From Levilactobacillus angrenensis (GTDB taxonomy: Bacteria > Bacillota > Bacilli > Lactobacillales > Lactobacillaceae): a stretch of DNA of 64,000 nucleotides. Below the pieces are notes generated by a model that was not told the DNA's origin, did no database searches, and worked only from the letters and a program-made list of their open reading frames with translations. This document shows, piece after piece, positions 33,900 through 42,977 of this stretch. Position 1 is the stretch's first letter. The number at the start of each line of letters is the position of its first letter. The translations under genes were made by a program, and so were the position numbers. The stretch lies in assembly GCF_003946085.1 (NCBI RefSeq), contig NZ_RHOB01000008.1, positions 62,001 through 126,000 on the forward strand, given 5' to 3'.

Positions 33900-34271
33900 T
33901 TATTTGATAATGACTTTGCCGTGGAACATGTTCATCCCGCAAGCGTAGTCGAATTCGCCCGGCTTGCTGGTGTCGATAGGAATGGCGTGCGCTTCATTTT
34001 GCGGGAGAAATTCATTGATCCCGAAGTCGGGGAAAACGACCTGTTTCAGACAGCTAGATGGGTCCTTGCGGTTAAACGTCAGTGTGGCGGGGACGCCCTT
34101 CTTCAAGACGACCGTACTGGGAGAGTAGCCACCGCTGACTTCCACGCCCACGTCTTGGGAGTTGGCACTGACGGCGGCGTCGACAGCCGCGGTTGCATGA
34201 TTGCCGAAGAACCACCAGGCGATGAAGCCGATGAGCAAGAGTGCAACGATGAGAACAATGAGTTTAATCAT
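33900..34271 (-). CDS. Membrane-anchored cupredoxin-like protein
   Basis: A 123-residue protein, first gene of the copper operon. An N-terminal helix (MIKLIVLIVALLLIGFIAWW) anchors a domain with SCLKQVVF and YACGMNMFHGKV, the same pattern as the 90-residue paralogue. ATG at 34271 has AAGGAG nine bases upstream; the longer frame to 34349 would run through the promoter and CopY box and is rejected. Likely a surface copper-binding protein. Confidence 0.88.
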   Translation of the reverse strand: MIKLIVLIVALLLIGFIAWWFFGNHATAAVDAAVSANSQDVGVEVSGGYSPSTVVLKKGVPATLTFNRKDPSSCLKQVVFPDFGINEFLPQNEAHAIPIDTSKPGEFDYACGMNMFHGKVIIK

Positions 34272-34291
34272 AAAGAAAATCTCCTTTGGTT

Positions 34292-34349
34292 TACATTTGT
34301 AATCCTTAACTGATGAATTAAGCATACCGCCATCGTTTACAATTGTCAA
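34292..34349 (-). promoter_or_regulatory. Copper operon promoter with two CopY boxes
   Basis: Minus-strand TTGACA (34344-34349), 17-bp spacer, TATGCT (34321-34326). TACATTTGTA (34292-34301) is an exact TACANNTGTA cop box downstream of the -10; TACAATTGTC (34338-34347) matches at nine of ten and overlaps the -35. Two boxes flanking the promoter is the usual CopY arrangement. The repressor gene is not in the window. Confidence 0.88.
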
Positions 34350-34415
34350 CGATAAAAAACCAATATGCCAAGATGATATATTTTTCAGGGAATAGATAAA
34401 CCAGTGGTGAGCGAC

Positions 34416-34443
34416 GAAAAAAGCCTAGGCACCGGGCCTAGAC
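34416..34443 (-). terminator. Terminator of the serine hydrolase gene
   Basis: Minus-strand GTCTAGGC/GCCTAGGC with one wobble, then six T. Confidence 0.85.
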
Positions 34444-34453
34444 TCAATTCTGA

Positions 34454-35431
34454 CTATTCTAATTGCTTAACTAATTTGGGATTATAAACTAATTTTTGAA
34501 TGTGCTTGGTGCTCTGGCCCATCCGTGGGAAACCACTAAAGCCGCTTTGCCCGGCACCATGGGTCATGATGACCAGCACGTAGCGTTGACCGTTGGGCAG
34601 GGTGACGATACCAGCGTCATTGTTGGTGTCCGCCAGCCAGCCGACTTTGTCAGCGACGATGGTTCCTTTAGTCGCGGCAGCTGCCCCGGCGGGAATTCCG
34701 TCACGGTAAACTTGTTTTTTCATTAATGATAATAGCCAAGAACGGTTGTGGGCATTGTTAAATGGTGCCTGTGCCCGGGCCAATTTGACCAGCATCTTCC
34801 GGAGACTCGTGGCGGTCGTCGTGGCCTCTTGGCCGGCGACGAAGGTCGGGGTGTAGAGGCCCTCACTGGCTAGAAAGGCATTGAGGCCATCCAATCCGTA
34901 GGTGTCGAGGATGTCTTCGGGAAAGTCATTGGCACTGTTGACGATCATGCGGTGGAAGCCGTCCTGATTGGTAGGCGTCCAGGTGTAGGCGTGCTGCTGG
35001 CTGAGATGGAAGAGGTAGGCCGCAATGTAAAGCTTGTAGGTGCTGGCCGAAACCTCCGGCGTGTGGGCATTTGCGGAGGCTGCCAATTTACCACGTTGGT
35101 AAAATTTATTGGCCACAGCGGACTGCGCAGAACGACTTCCGGCCACAGCGCCGAGGTTGTAGAAGCTCACGCTGGTATTACCGTCAGCGGTGATGTGCTT
35201 GAGATATGTATACAGCTGTTTCTTGACCCGGCGCTGTTCGTGCGTGATCTGCCGACCAGTCGCCGGTTGCGGAGACGTGGTCGCGTGCGCTTGCGACGTA
35301 TTTTTCTGGCGTGCTTGAACACTGAAAATACCGGTGAAGCCAAGGACTACGATGGCGATGGCCATCACGACGATCCGGTACTTAAAGAGTAGGCGGCCAA
35401 TGGAATGAGTTTGGGCGTGTTTCATAGGCAT
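34454..35431 (-). CDS. Beta-lactamase-like serine hydrolase (class A/DD-peptidase fold), membrane-anchored
   Basis: A 325-residue protein with an N-terminal helix (about 18-40) and an extracellular domain. The S-x-x-K motif is STYK in SASTYKLYIAAYL, an SxN-like motif is SAND, and the third box is DKVGW, where K-(T/S)-G is expected. This pattern resembles PBP-like or inactive beta-lactamase-related proteins of lactobacilli, so enzymatic activity on beta-lactams is doubtful. ATG at 35431 or 35425 can both serve. A palindromic promoter precedes it. Confidence 0.82.
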   Translation of the reverse strand: MPMKHAQTHSIGRLLFKYRIVVMAIAIVVLGFTGIFSVQARQKNTSQAHATTSPQPATGRQITHEQRRVKKQLYTYLKHITADGNTSVSFYNLGAVAGSRSAQSAVANKFYQRGKLAASANAHTPEVSASTYKLYIAAYLFHLSQQHAYTWTPTNQDGFHRMIVNSANDFPEDILDTYGLDGLNAFLASEGLYTPTFVAGQEATTTATSLRKMLVKLARAQAPFNNAHNRSWLLSLMKKQVYRDGIPAGAAAATKGTIVADKVGWLADTNNDAGIVTLPNGQRYVLVIMTHGAGQSGFSGFPRMGQSTKHIQKLVYNPKLVKQLE

Positions 35432-35478
35432 ATGATCACTTCTTTGGTGTTGGTCTACTGAACTAATTAATGGTTTTA

Positions 35479-35507
35479 ATTATACGCCCAAATTTGGGCG
35501 ACGTATA
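35479..35507 (-). promoter_or_regulatory. Palindrome filling the promoter spacer of the serine hydrolase gene
   Basis: CGCCCAAATTTGGGCG (35485-35500) is a perfect 16-bp palindrome directly adjacent to TATAAT on the minus strand (35479-35484). The hexamer at the -35 position, TATACG, is poor, suggesting that an activator or repressor works through the palindrome. Confidence 0.55.
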
Positions 35508-35599
35508 CGTGAAAATGAAGGGTTGGCCAAAAATAGTTAGGGCAGAGTGAACCAACAGTCGGTTAGCTAGTGAGCAGTAAGTGTCATTACCAACATCCC

Positions 35600-36433
35600 T
35601 TAAACTTCCTGGACTAGCCCATCAAAGAAGCGCTTCAATGAGGTCTTGCCGCCGGTGCTCCGGGTGCCCTCCAGCAGGAGCATTTCACTGCGAACATTCT
35701 TGTATTCATACAGGGTGTTGGCGTATTCGACCACGATCTCATCGCCCATGCCGTCCAGGCTGATATTGGCCAAGTTGGTCAGGCCAGTCTTGATGGCTCG
35801 GCGGATCCGCTGGAACATGATCTTCTTTTCGCGGTCGTCGATGTGGTAGGCCGCGTTGAAGTCTATTTCACGGAAGCTCAGGTTCTGGTCGAGCATAATC
35901 TGCGCAATGGCTAAGATATCTGAAGAACCCGCTTCGGAGGTGATTCCCAGGAAGCGCAGAATCGACAGAATCTTTTCTTTTTGCTGTTGCTTCTGGTCAA
36001 CGACCGGGGCCGTGGCGACCGCCCCACCGCCAACCAGCGACTGGATGTTGTTGAGCTTGGTGGCCATCTGAACGCTCTGGGAGACCTTTTCGACCACAGT
36101 CTTTACTTCAATCATGTTGATTGGTTTATCAATGAAAAATTCAATGCCGGCTTCGTAGGCCTCGGCGCGCAGGTCGCTGTCCTTGACCTGAGAAATCATG
36201 ATGGCCCGCAGTGCCGGTTTGAGCGCCTTCAGTTTCTTGATCAACTCGATGCCTGAGATGCCCGGCATTAAGAGGTCAGCTAAAACAATATCAACGTCCA
36301 TGATCATGATGTCCGCCAAGGCTTTCTTCGCCTCGTGGGCAATGCCAATCACGGTGTTTTCGGGATTCTTTTCTAAAATCTGCCGTAAAATCATGGGAAT
36401 CGACGGGTCATCATCTACGATATAAAAATTCAT
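35600..36433 (-). CDS. glnL: Response regulator of the GlnL (YcbB) type
   Basis: A 277-residue regulator. The receiver (about 1-120) has acidic residues DDD near the N-terminus, phospho-acceptor D in IVLADLLMPG, and K in FIDKPIN. After a Gln/Lys-rich linker, the C-terminal YcbB-type DNA-binding domain (about 155-270) shows ITSEAGSSDILAIAQ and RRAIKTGLTNLANISLDG. It starts one base inside the kinase stop codon. Bacillus GlnL controls glutamine use; here the system is divergent from arcB-arcC and is likely to regulate it. Confidence 0.85.
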   Translation of the reverse strand: MNFYIVDDDPSIPMILRQILEKNPENTVIGIAHEAKKALADIMIMDVDIVLADLLMPGISGIELIKKLKALKPALRAIMISQVKDSDLRAEAYEAGIEFFIDKPINMIEVKTVVEKVSQSVQMATKLNNIQSLVGGGAVATAPVVDQKQQQKEKILSILRFLGITSEAGSSDILAIAQIMLDQNLSFREIDFNAAYHIDDREKKIMFQRIRRAIKTGLTNLANISLDGMGDEIVVEYANTLYEYKNVRSEMLLLEGTRSTGGKTSLKRFFDGLVQEV

Positions 36434-37728
36434 TAGGCATCTGCCTCCTGTTCTAAACGTTTTTTACTGAGTTTCACTTCAAAATTGGTGCCTTTCCCCA
36501 GCTGAGACTCAACGTGAATGTCGCCGTCAAATTGCTCTTGGGCAATGATTTTGACGTGGGAGAGGCCAATCCCCCGGTAGACGTCGCCGTTCTCGTTGAA
36601 CTTAGTGGTGAAGCCGGGTTGAAAAATCATGGACAAGGTGTCGGGGTCCATCCCGTTAGCATTGTCACTGACATTGAGCAGAATATCGGGCCCGTGGTCG
36701 ATGACACTCACGACGATGGTGCCACTGGGACGCCCCGCCATGGCATCAACACTATTAAAAATGAGATTGGATAAGATTGAGACGAGGTAATAGTGGTTCG
36801 GCACCATCAGGTCCACGTGGTTGTGGACTTCAATCGTCACGTTGGGGGACTTGGGCTTGATCGATTCGCGGATATAGTCGGTCGTGACCTTCAAGATATC
36901 TGCCAGCTGCATGGCGGTCTCGGCGTCGTCATTGAAGTAATCGCCGAGACCACGAATCACGTTTTGGTAGTCTTTCTTGATTTCGTGGACGTCGCGGGCA
37001 ATCTGAAGAGCCTTGTCGCGTTCGGCCTCACTGACATTTGCCTGCTGCAGGTCCTGATTCAAGAGGTAGGCGTTCTTCATGACGTTTTCAATCTCACTGA
37101 TGTTTTTGCGCATGAAGTAGACCTCGCTGTTCACCGCCGAAGCGACCCAGATGAAATGGTAGTAGCGCTGTTCGTGGTTTTCTTGCCGCAGCATCAATTG
37201 GAAGTAATGGTAGAGAAAGGCCAGTAGGCAACTGACCAAGCTACGAATCAAGGCGGTGATGAACAGAATCTGAAAGAGCTGGTAGGTGTAGTGCGAAAAG
37301 CTCGTGAGCAGGCTGACTTCTAAGAGGTTGGCCACGTAATCGCAGAGCACGATGGTTAGAAAGAAGGTCATGTTACTGCGTTGGCCGCGACGCCAGTATA
37401 AAAAGTAGTAGAGAATGCCGTAACAGAGGTAGAAAGCCATGTCGGCCAAAATATAAATCAGGTTGTCATGAGAATTTACGTCATGGCTAATGAAGAGAAG
37501 GATTCCCCGAAAGACGGGTGAGGCCACCGCTACTGCCACGGTCAGTGAGATGGGGTTGAAGTCGCGATTGAAGTACAGAATGACTGGCAGCAAGAAGACG
37601 GACAAGGTGACGATGAAACCGGGTGCGTATGTTTGGAAATTCACTTGTGAAGCCAAAGCGATACAAATCGCTGACAAGGCTATCCGTTGGTAACGTTCGT
37701 GCGTGAAGAAACGGGACTGCTTAAACAT
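36433..37728 (-). CDS. glnK: Sensor histidine kinase of the GlnK (YcbA) type
   Basis: A 431-residue membrane kinase with about six N-terminal helices (20-185), a cytoplasmic DHp region with the H in RDVHEIKKDYQNVIRG, and a GHKL ATPase domain: N-box NLIFNSVDAM, G1 VSDNANGMDP, G2 GIGLSHVKII. The weak phospho-acceptor helix and the six-helix sensor match the DcuS-unrelated LytS/GlnK-like group. GGAG eight bases before ATG. Signal: possibly an amino acid, inferred from neighbouring arginine genes. Confidence 0.85.
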   Translation of the reverse strand: MFKQSRFFTHERYQRIALSAICIALASQVNFQTYAPGFIVTLSVFLLPVILYFNRDFNPISLTVAVAVASPVFRGILLFISHDVNSHDNLIYILADMAFYLCYGILYYFLYWRRGQRSNMTFFLTIVLCDYVANLLEVSLLTSFSHYTYQLFQILFITALIRSLVSCLLAFLYHYFQLMLRQENHEQRYYHFIWVASAVNSEVYFMRKNISEIENVMKNAYLLNQDLQQANVSEAERDKALQIARDVHEIKKDYQNVIRGLGDYFNDDAETAMQLADILKVTTDYIRESIKPKSPNVTIEVHNHVDLMVPNHYYLVSILSNLIFNSVDAMAGRPSGTIVVSVIDHGPDILLNVSDNANGMDPDTLSMIFQPGFTTKFNENGDVYRGIGLSHVKIIAQEQFDGDIHVESQLGKGTNFEVKLSKKRLEQEADA

Positions 37729-37761
37729 GAATTGGACTCCTTAGAAAAAGTTTTAACAAAG

Positions 37762-37803
37762 TTTTGAAGCATTTTGAAGTTTCTTGAAACCGCTTACTAT
37801 ACT
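37762..37803 (+). promoter_or_regulatory. arcB promoter with GlnL-like direct repeat
   Basis: TTGAAG (37774-37779), 18-bp spacer, TATACT (37798-37803). Overlapping the -35 is TTTTGA-AGCA-TTTTGA (37762-37777), a direct repeat with the same 4-bp gap as the TTTTGT-N4-TTTTGT GlnL site of Bacillus. A third partial unit TCTTGAAA follows at the same 10-bp period. Confidence 0.7.
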
Positions 37804-37835
37804 TATGATTGTAAATAACAAAGGAGGAACTTACA

Positions 37836-38834
37836 ATGTTTAATCTTCGTAACCGTAGCTTTTTAACTTTATTGGACTACACCCCTAAGGAAATGGGCTT
37901 CTTACTGCAATTAGCTGAAGACCTGAAGAAGGCCAAGTACACTGGGACGGAACAACAAAAATTAGTTGGCAAGAACATTGCGTTGATCTTTGAAAAGAGT
38001 TCCACTCGGACCCGCTGTGCGTTTGAAGTCGGTGCCCACGACCAAGGCGCCCACGTCACTTACTTAGGCCCTACTGGTACCCAAATGGGCAAGAAGGAAT
38101 CAGCAGCTGATACGGCCCGGGTATTGGGCGGCATGTTCGACGGGATTGAATATCGTGGGTTCTCTCAACGGACAGTTGAAACGTTAGCTAAGTACTCAGG
38201 CGTCCCAGTTTGGAACGGCTTGACCGATGAAGATCACCCGACCCAAGTGCTGGCTGATTTCCTGACGGCTAAGGAAGTCCTGAAGAAGAACTACAGTGAC
38301 ATCCACTTTACTTATGTTGGTGACGGCCGGAATAACGTGGCCAACGCCTTGATGATCGGTGGCGCAATCATGGGGATGACCTTCCACCTGGTTTGCCCTA
38401 AGGAATTGAAGCCAACCAAAGAATTACGCGACAAGGTCAATGCTATCGCTGCTAAGACGGGCGCTGACATCTTGATTACCGACGACATCGACGAAGGGGT
38501 TAAGGGCTCTGACGTGCTCTACACCGACGTTTGGGTTTCCATGGGTGAACCAGACTCAGTTTGGAAAGAACGGATCGAATTACTCTCACCATACCAAATC
38601 AACAGCGACATGATGAAGAAGACGGGTAACCCAGACGTTATCTTCGAACACTGCTTGCCATCATTCCACAACGCTGAAACTGGTGTGGGTAAGGAAATTG
38701 CGGACAAGTATGGCATCACCGAAATGGAAGTCACTGACGAAGTCTTCGAAAGCGATGCATCAGTGGTCTTCCAAGAAGCTGAAAACCGCATGCACACCAT
38801 TAAAGCGGTGATGGTCGCAACCTTAGGCGAATAA
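37836..38834 (+). CDS. arcB: Ornithine carbamoyltransferase, catabolic
   Basis: A 332-residue cytoplasmic enzyme. In the arginine deiminase pathway it converts citrulline and phosphate to ornithine and carbamoyl phosphate. Carbamoyl-phosphate motif SSTRTR at 55-60, HPTQ in [12 protein letters not shown], the ornithine-binding SMG loop in VWVSMGEP and HCLP near the C-terminus are intact. The SMG loop favours ornithine over putrescine. AAGGAGG precedes ATG. First gene of arcB-arcC, divergent from glnK-like. arcA is not in the window. Confidence 0.95.
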   Translation: MFNLRNRSFLTLLDYTPKEMGFLLQLAEDLKKAKYTGTEQQKLVGKNIALIFEKSSTRTRCAFEVGAHDQGAHVTYLGPTGTQMGKKESAADTARVLGGMFDGIEYRGFSQRTVETLAKYSGVPVWNGLTDEDHPTQVLADFLTAKEVLKKNYSDIHFTYVGDGRNNVANALMIGGAIMGMTFHLVCPKELKPTKELRDKVNAIAAKTGADILITDDIDEGVKGSDVLYTDVWVSMGEPDSVWKERIELLSPYQINSDMMKKTGNPDVIFEHCLPSFHNAETGVGKEIADKYGITEMEVTDEVFESDASVVFQEAENRMHTIKAVMVATLGE

Positions 38835-38848
38835 TCGGAGGCGCACAG

Positions 38849-39778
38849 ATGGCTAAAATTGTAGTTGCTTTGGGCGGTAACGCCTTAGGTAAATCTCCAG
38901 AAGAACAATTAAACTTGGTCAAGCACACAGCCAAATCCTTGATTGGCTTAGTAGCAGCCGGCCACAAGGTCGTTATCAGCCACGGCAATGGCCCCCAGGT
39001 CGGGGCAATCAACCTCGGCATGAATTTTGCCGCTGAACACGGCCAAACCGCCGCCTTTCCGTTCCCGGAATGTGGCGCGATGAGTCAAGGCTACATCGGC
39101 TACCATTTGCAACAGAGTCTGCACAATGAGCTGCACCGTCAAGGCATCCAAAAGGACGTGGCGGCCGTGGTCACTCAGGTGGAAGTCGACGAGAGCGACC
39201 CTGCCTTTGACCATCCCACCAAACCGGTTGGTTCCTTCTACAGCAAGGCAGACGCCGATAAAATCGTGGCAGAAAAGGGCTACACGTTCGTTGAAGATGC
39301 TGGCCGGGGTTACCGGCAAGTCGTGCCATCACCACTCCCCAAGTCCATCATTGAAATCAAGAGCATCAACGACTTGATTGAAAATGATAATTTGGTCATC
39401 GCTGGTGGTGGGGGCGGGGTGCCCGTCGTCGAAACGGCTGACGGTCTCAAGGGTGTCCCTGCAGTCATCGACAAGGATCGTTCCAGTGCCTTGCTAGCGG
39501 CTAACATTTCCGCAGACCAACTGATTATTTTGACCGCTGTGGATGATGTTTACGTCAATTACGGCAAGCCAGAACAACAAGCACTACGGGAATTGTCCAG
39601 TGCAGATGCGCAACGCTATATTGACGAAGGTCAATTTGCTCCCGGCAGTATGTTACCGAAGATCGAAGCTTGCTTAGGCTTCGTTGCTTCCGGTAACGGT
39701 CGGACGGCGCTGATCACGTCACTTGATCACCTCGACGACGCCTTAGCAGGCAAGGTGGGGACTCTGATCAAGGCCTAA
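38849..39778 (+). CDS. arcC: Carbamate kinase
   Basis: A 309-residue enzyme that makes ATP from carbamoyl phosphate and ADP. It begins with [12 protein letters not shown], has the SHGNGPQVG substrate loop, and the ATP-binding [11 protein letters not shown] and [10 protein letters not shown] segments, and ends at the usual length. GGAGG lies just after arcB, 14 bases apart, so the two are co-transcribed. It supplies ATP from arginine or citrulline. Confidence 0.95.
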   Translation: MAKIVVALGGNALGKSPEEQLNLVKHTAKSLIGLVAAGHKVVISHGNGPQVGAINLGMNFAAEHGQTAAFPFPECGAMSQGYIGYHLQQSLHNELHRQGIQKDVAAVVTQVEVDESDPAFDHPTKPVGSFYSKADADKIVAEKGYTFVEDAGRGYRQVVPSPLPKSIIEIKSINDLIENDNLVIAGGGGGVPVVETADGLKGVPAVIDKDRSSALLAANISADQLIILTAVDDVYVNYGKPEQQALRELSSADAQRYIDEGQFAPGSMLPKIEACLGFVASGNGRTALITSLDHLDDALAGKVGTLIKA

Positions 39779-39859
39779 GTAATTAAATTAACGGAACGTG
39801 GTCCAATCGTGCGGTGATGTTGGTGACACCCGTTCATGGACCACGTTTTTCATTTATTC

Positions 39860-40139
39860 AGGTAGTAGTTTGAGCTGGCCGCCTACCGTCCGCCAACTAT
39901 GGGTTGGAACGCGGTGGGCGGACCGGACCAAGCCTGAGGGACGGTCTCGGCCTCGCTTTGAGCCGATGGTCCGCGTCTCAAAGACGCCAGTTTGCTAAGC
40001 GGTGAGAATCATACCGCTAAGTAAACTCCCACGGCTGAACCCATATTTGGCTGACGCAGGCTCCTGGTTTCACTAATTTAGCAGGCAGAACACTGTCGTT
40101 CCGCGAATTACTGCGTCAATGCTATTTTTAATTTTTAAG
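39860..40139 (+). repeat. SIR element, internally deleted (copy h)
   Basis: Forward copy of about 280 bp between arcC and the YfcC-type gene. It begins GTAGTTTGAGCTGGCCGCC and ends in a decayed terminus TTTTTAATTTTTAAGC. The middle is deleted at a TTTGGC/CTGGC junction. The AGTT hairpin is present with its own base pairs (39989-39996 with 40020-40027). Confidence 0.85.
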
Positions 40140-40167
40140 CGTCAAATCACTTAAAGGGGTGAACTTA

Positions 40168-41715
40168 ATGGATGCATCAGTAGAACCAAAACCCAAAAAG
40201 AAATTCAAATTAAGAATGCCCGGCGCGTTTGTCATTTTATTCATTCTGACCATCGTCGCCGTGTTTGCGACCTGGGTCATTCCGGCCGGTTCGTATTCTA
40301 AGCTATCATATAGCGGCTCGCAACTCCAAATTTCGCGGCCATCCGGAAAGACGGTCAAGGTCCCCGCTACCCAAGAACAGCTGGATAAGCTGGGGGTTAA
40401 AATCAATATCAAAGAATTTACTTCCGGGGGCATCACCCAGGAAGTCTCGATTCCCAATACTTATCACCGGTTGAAGCAGCGGCCGGCGGGACTGGGCGCC
40501 ATCACCAGCAGTATGGTGCGGGGGACCATTGAAGCCGTCGATATCATGGTATTCATCTTCGTATTGGGGGGCCTGATTGGCGTGGTTAAAGCCAGTGGGG
40601 CCTTCGAATCCGGCTTGATGGCCTTAACGAAAAAGACTAAGGGCCACGAGTTTATGTTAATTTTCATGGTGTCCATCCTAATGGTTCTGGGTGGGACACT
40701 CTGTGGGATTGAAGAAGAGGCCGTGGCCTTTTACCCGATTCTGGTACCCATCTTCATTGCGATGGGGTATGACTCAATCGTCTGTGTGGGGGCCATCTTC
40801 CTCTCCAGTTCGGTTGGGACAGCCTTCTCGACGATTAATCCGTTCTCCGTTGTTATCGCCTCCAATGCGGCTGGTATCAACTTTACTGAAGGGATTAGCT
40901 GGCGGATCGGTGGCTTGGTCGTTGCGGCCATCTTCGTTATCTTCTACCTGCACTGGTACAGTAAGAAGGTCAAGGATACGCCATCGTTCTCCTACACTTA
41001 CGAGGACAAGAGTTCCTTTGATAAAATGTGGTCCGTGGCCTCTGATGACACCAGCAATCAGGAATTTACATTGCGCAAGAAGATTATCCTGATTCTGTTC
41101 GTGATCACCTTCCCAATCATGGTCTGGGGTGTGATGTCACAAGGTTGGTGGTTCCCAACCATGGCCTCCTCATTCCTGCTGTTTGCGATTATCATCATGT
41201 TCATGACCGCAACCGGTAAATATGGCATCGGTGAAAAGGGCGTCGTGGATGCCTTTACTAACGGGGCCGCTAGTCTGGTCGGGGTTTCCCTGATCATTGG
41301 CTTGGCCCGCGGGATTAATTTGGTTATGAATGAAGGGATGATCTCAGATACCATCCTGCAATACTCCTCATCGTTGGTCGCGCACGTGAGTGGTTCAGTC
41401 TTCATCATTGTCATGATGCTGATCTTCTTCGTCCTGGGCTTTATCGTGCCATCTTCATCTGGATTAGCGGTGCTGGCCATGCCAATCTTTGCGCCACTGG
41501 CCGATACGGTCGATATTCCGCGGTTCGCCGTGGTTACCGCCTACCAATTTGGGCAATACGCAATGCTCTTCTTGGCGCCAACTGGTTTGGTGATGGCAAC
41601 GCTGCAGATGCTAGACATGAAGTATTCGCACTGGTTCAAATTCGTTTGGCCAGTCGTTGCGTTCGTGCTGGTCTTCGGGGGCGCTATCCTGGTCATGGAA
41701 GTCCTGCTGAGCTAG
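40168..41715 (+). CDS. YfcC-family transporter, possible arginine/ornithine antiporter
   Basis: A 515-residue carrier with about 12 helices. The N-terminal FKLRMPGAFVILFILTIVAV and the region SLIIGLARGINLVMNEG with IVPSSSGLAVLAMPIFAPLAD are characteristic of the YfcC/DcuC-like family. ATG at 40168 with AAAGGGGTGA is chosen; GTG at 40159 would put the site inside. In several lactic acid bacteria a member of this family sits in the arc operon and is called ArcD-like. Here an SIR copy separates it from arcC, so co-transcription is uncertain. Confidence 0.85.
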   Translation: MDASVEPKPKKKFKLRMPGAFVILFILTIVAVFATWVIPAGSYSKLSYSGSQLQISRPSGKTVKVPATQEQLDKLGVKINIKEFTSGGITQEVSIPNTYHRLKQRPAGLGAITSSMVRGTIEAVDIMVFIFVLGGLIGVVKASGAFESGLMALTKKTKGHEFMLIFMVSILMVLGGTLCGIEEEAVAFYPILVPIFIAMGYDSIVCVGAIFLSSSVGTAFSTINPFSVVIASNAAGINFTEGISWRIGGLVVAAIFVIFYLHWYSKKVKDTPSFSYTYEDKSSFDKMWSVASDDTSNQEFTLRKKIILILFVITFPIMVWGVMSQGWWFPTMASSFLLFAIIIMFMTATGKYGIGEKGVVDAFTNGAASLVGVSLIIGLARGINLVMNEGMISDTILQYSSSLVAHVSGSVFIIVMMLIFFVLGFIVPSSSGLAVLAMPIFAPLADTVDIPRFAVVTAYQFGQYAMLFLAPTGLVMATLQMLDMKYSHWFKFVWPVVAFVLVFGGAILVMEVLLS

Positions 41716-41762
41716 CGGTTACGACCAACTATCACAGTCTCAGAATTATTTCAATCAACGGG

Positions 41763-41790
41763 AAAGTCGACTTGCGGGTCGGCTTTTTTG
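41763..41790 (+). terminator. Terminator of the YfcC-type gene
   Basis: AGTCGAC/GTCGGCT stem with one wobble, then six T. Confidence 0.78.
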
Positions 41791-41896
41791 CTGGCATTGG
41801 GGTGAAAGTGGACGGCTCGTTCGGGCCATGATTAATTGCTTCATAAATTACGCGCCACCGCTGCATAAAACTGCTAAACTAAAACTATCAGCGAAA

Positions 41897-41910
41897 ATAA
41901 AGCGTTTACA
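41897..41910 (-). promoter_or_regulatory. Candidate cre site upstream of the aldo-keto reductase
   Basis: Minus-strand TGTAAACGCTTTAT matches TGNAARCGNWWWCA at 12 of 14 positions, 22 bp before the start codon. Confidence 0.4.
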
Positions 41911-41932
41911 TAATTTCAAGGAGGATTCATTC

Positions 41933-42901
41933 ATGAAGTATCGGCATTTAGGTAAATCTGGGTTACGCGTCAGTGAATTGGCATTGGGCAGTTGGATGAC
42001 TGACGTTAGCGATAGCGCCAAGCAGGACCTGGCGGCACAGAGCATCAAGTTGGCTTATGAGAAAGGCATCAACTTTTTTGACTGTGCAGATGCCTACAGC
42101 GGTGGGGCGGCCGAACGGTTCTTAGGGAAGACACTCAAGCAATTTCCACGGAAAGAACTGGTTGTTTCCAGCAAGGTCTTTTTCCCGACTGGCGATGGCG
42201 TCAATGACCGCGGCCTATCACGCAAGCACATCACAGAATCCGTGGACCAATCGTTGACCAATCTTCAAACGGACTATCTGGACCTATATTTCTGCCACCG
42301 GTTTGACCCGGAAACGCCGCTAGCAGAAACGCTGAGTACCCTCAGCGGCCTGGTCGACCAAGGTAAAATTTTGTACTACGGCGTCAGTGAATGGCGGCCG
42401 GTGCAGATTTTAGAAGCACAACTGATCATTCAAGAACGCGGCCTGCACCCGCTGACGGTGGTTCAGCCGCAATACAACATGTTTGACCGGTACGTTGAGC
42501 ATGAATTACTGGATGTTTGCGAGAAGCTCGGCTTAGGCGTCGTGCCATTTTCGCCGCTGTCCCAAGGTTTGTTGACCGGGAAATACCGCAAGGGCCAACC
42601 AATCCCAGCCGGTTCTCGGGCCACGTATCAGGGGCAAATCAAGGCCCTGTTGACGGATGACAATCTGGATAAGGTTGAAGAACTCATCAAAATGGCGCAA
42701 GAACTGGACACCGACTTGGCGACGTTTGCCTTGGCCTGGGGCTTACGTGACTCGCGGATTTCCAGCTTGATTACTGGTGCCAGCAAGCCCGCACAACTGC
42801 AAAATAACTTGAAGGCGTTAGACCTGGAGATTCCAGCCGAGTATTACCAACGGATTGATCGGCTGTTTGGGTTTAAGAAATTTTCCCGGCAGATTGGGTA
42901 G
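41933..42901 (+). CDS. Aldo-keto reductase (potassium-channel beta-subunit-like/YghZ branch)
   Basis: A 322-residue reductase. D and Y are in NFFDCADAYSGG, K in VVSSKVFF and H in LYFCHRFDP. The opening MKYRHLGKSGLRVSELALGS and the GRN/RK cofactor region near KYRKGQP are typical of the AKR6-like branch. ATG at 41933 with AAGGAGG is used; the frame is open to 41828, but that part lacks the barrel start. Not closely similar to the tandem pair at 17.5 kb. Substrate unknown. Confidence 0.9.
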   Translation: MKYRHLGKSGLRVSELALGSWMTDVSDSAKQDLAAQSIKLAYEKGINFFDCADAYSGGAAERFLGKTLKQFPRKELVVSSKVFFPTGDGVNDRGLSRKHITESVDQSLTNLQTDYLDLYFCHRFDPETPLAETLSTLSGLVDQGKILYYGVSEWRPVQILEAQLIIQERGLHPLTVVQPQYNMFDRYVEHELLDVCEKLGLGVVPFSPLSQGLLTGKYRKGQPIPAGSRATYQGQIKALLTDDNLDKVEELIKMAQELDTDLATFALAWGLRDSRISSLITGASKPAQLQNNLKALDLEIPAEYYQRIDRLFGFKKFSRQIG

Positions 42902-42977
42902 AGTTGGGCTGTACCACTCCGTGTGGTATGCTTATTAATCGTAAGCACCCGTGACACGGGGAAAGGGAGGGACCACT

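Noticed and set aside
34454-35431. Functional beta-lactamase
   Set aside because: The third motif is DKVGW rather than K-T/S-G and there is no clear general base; resistance cannot be claimed.
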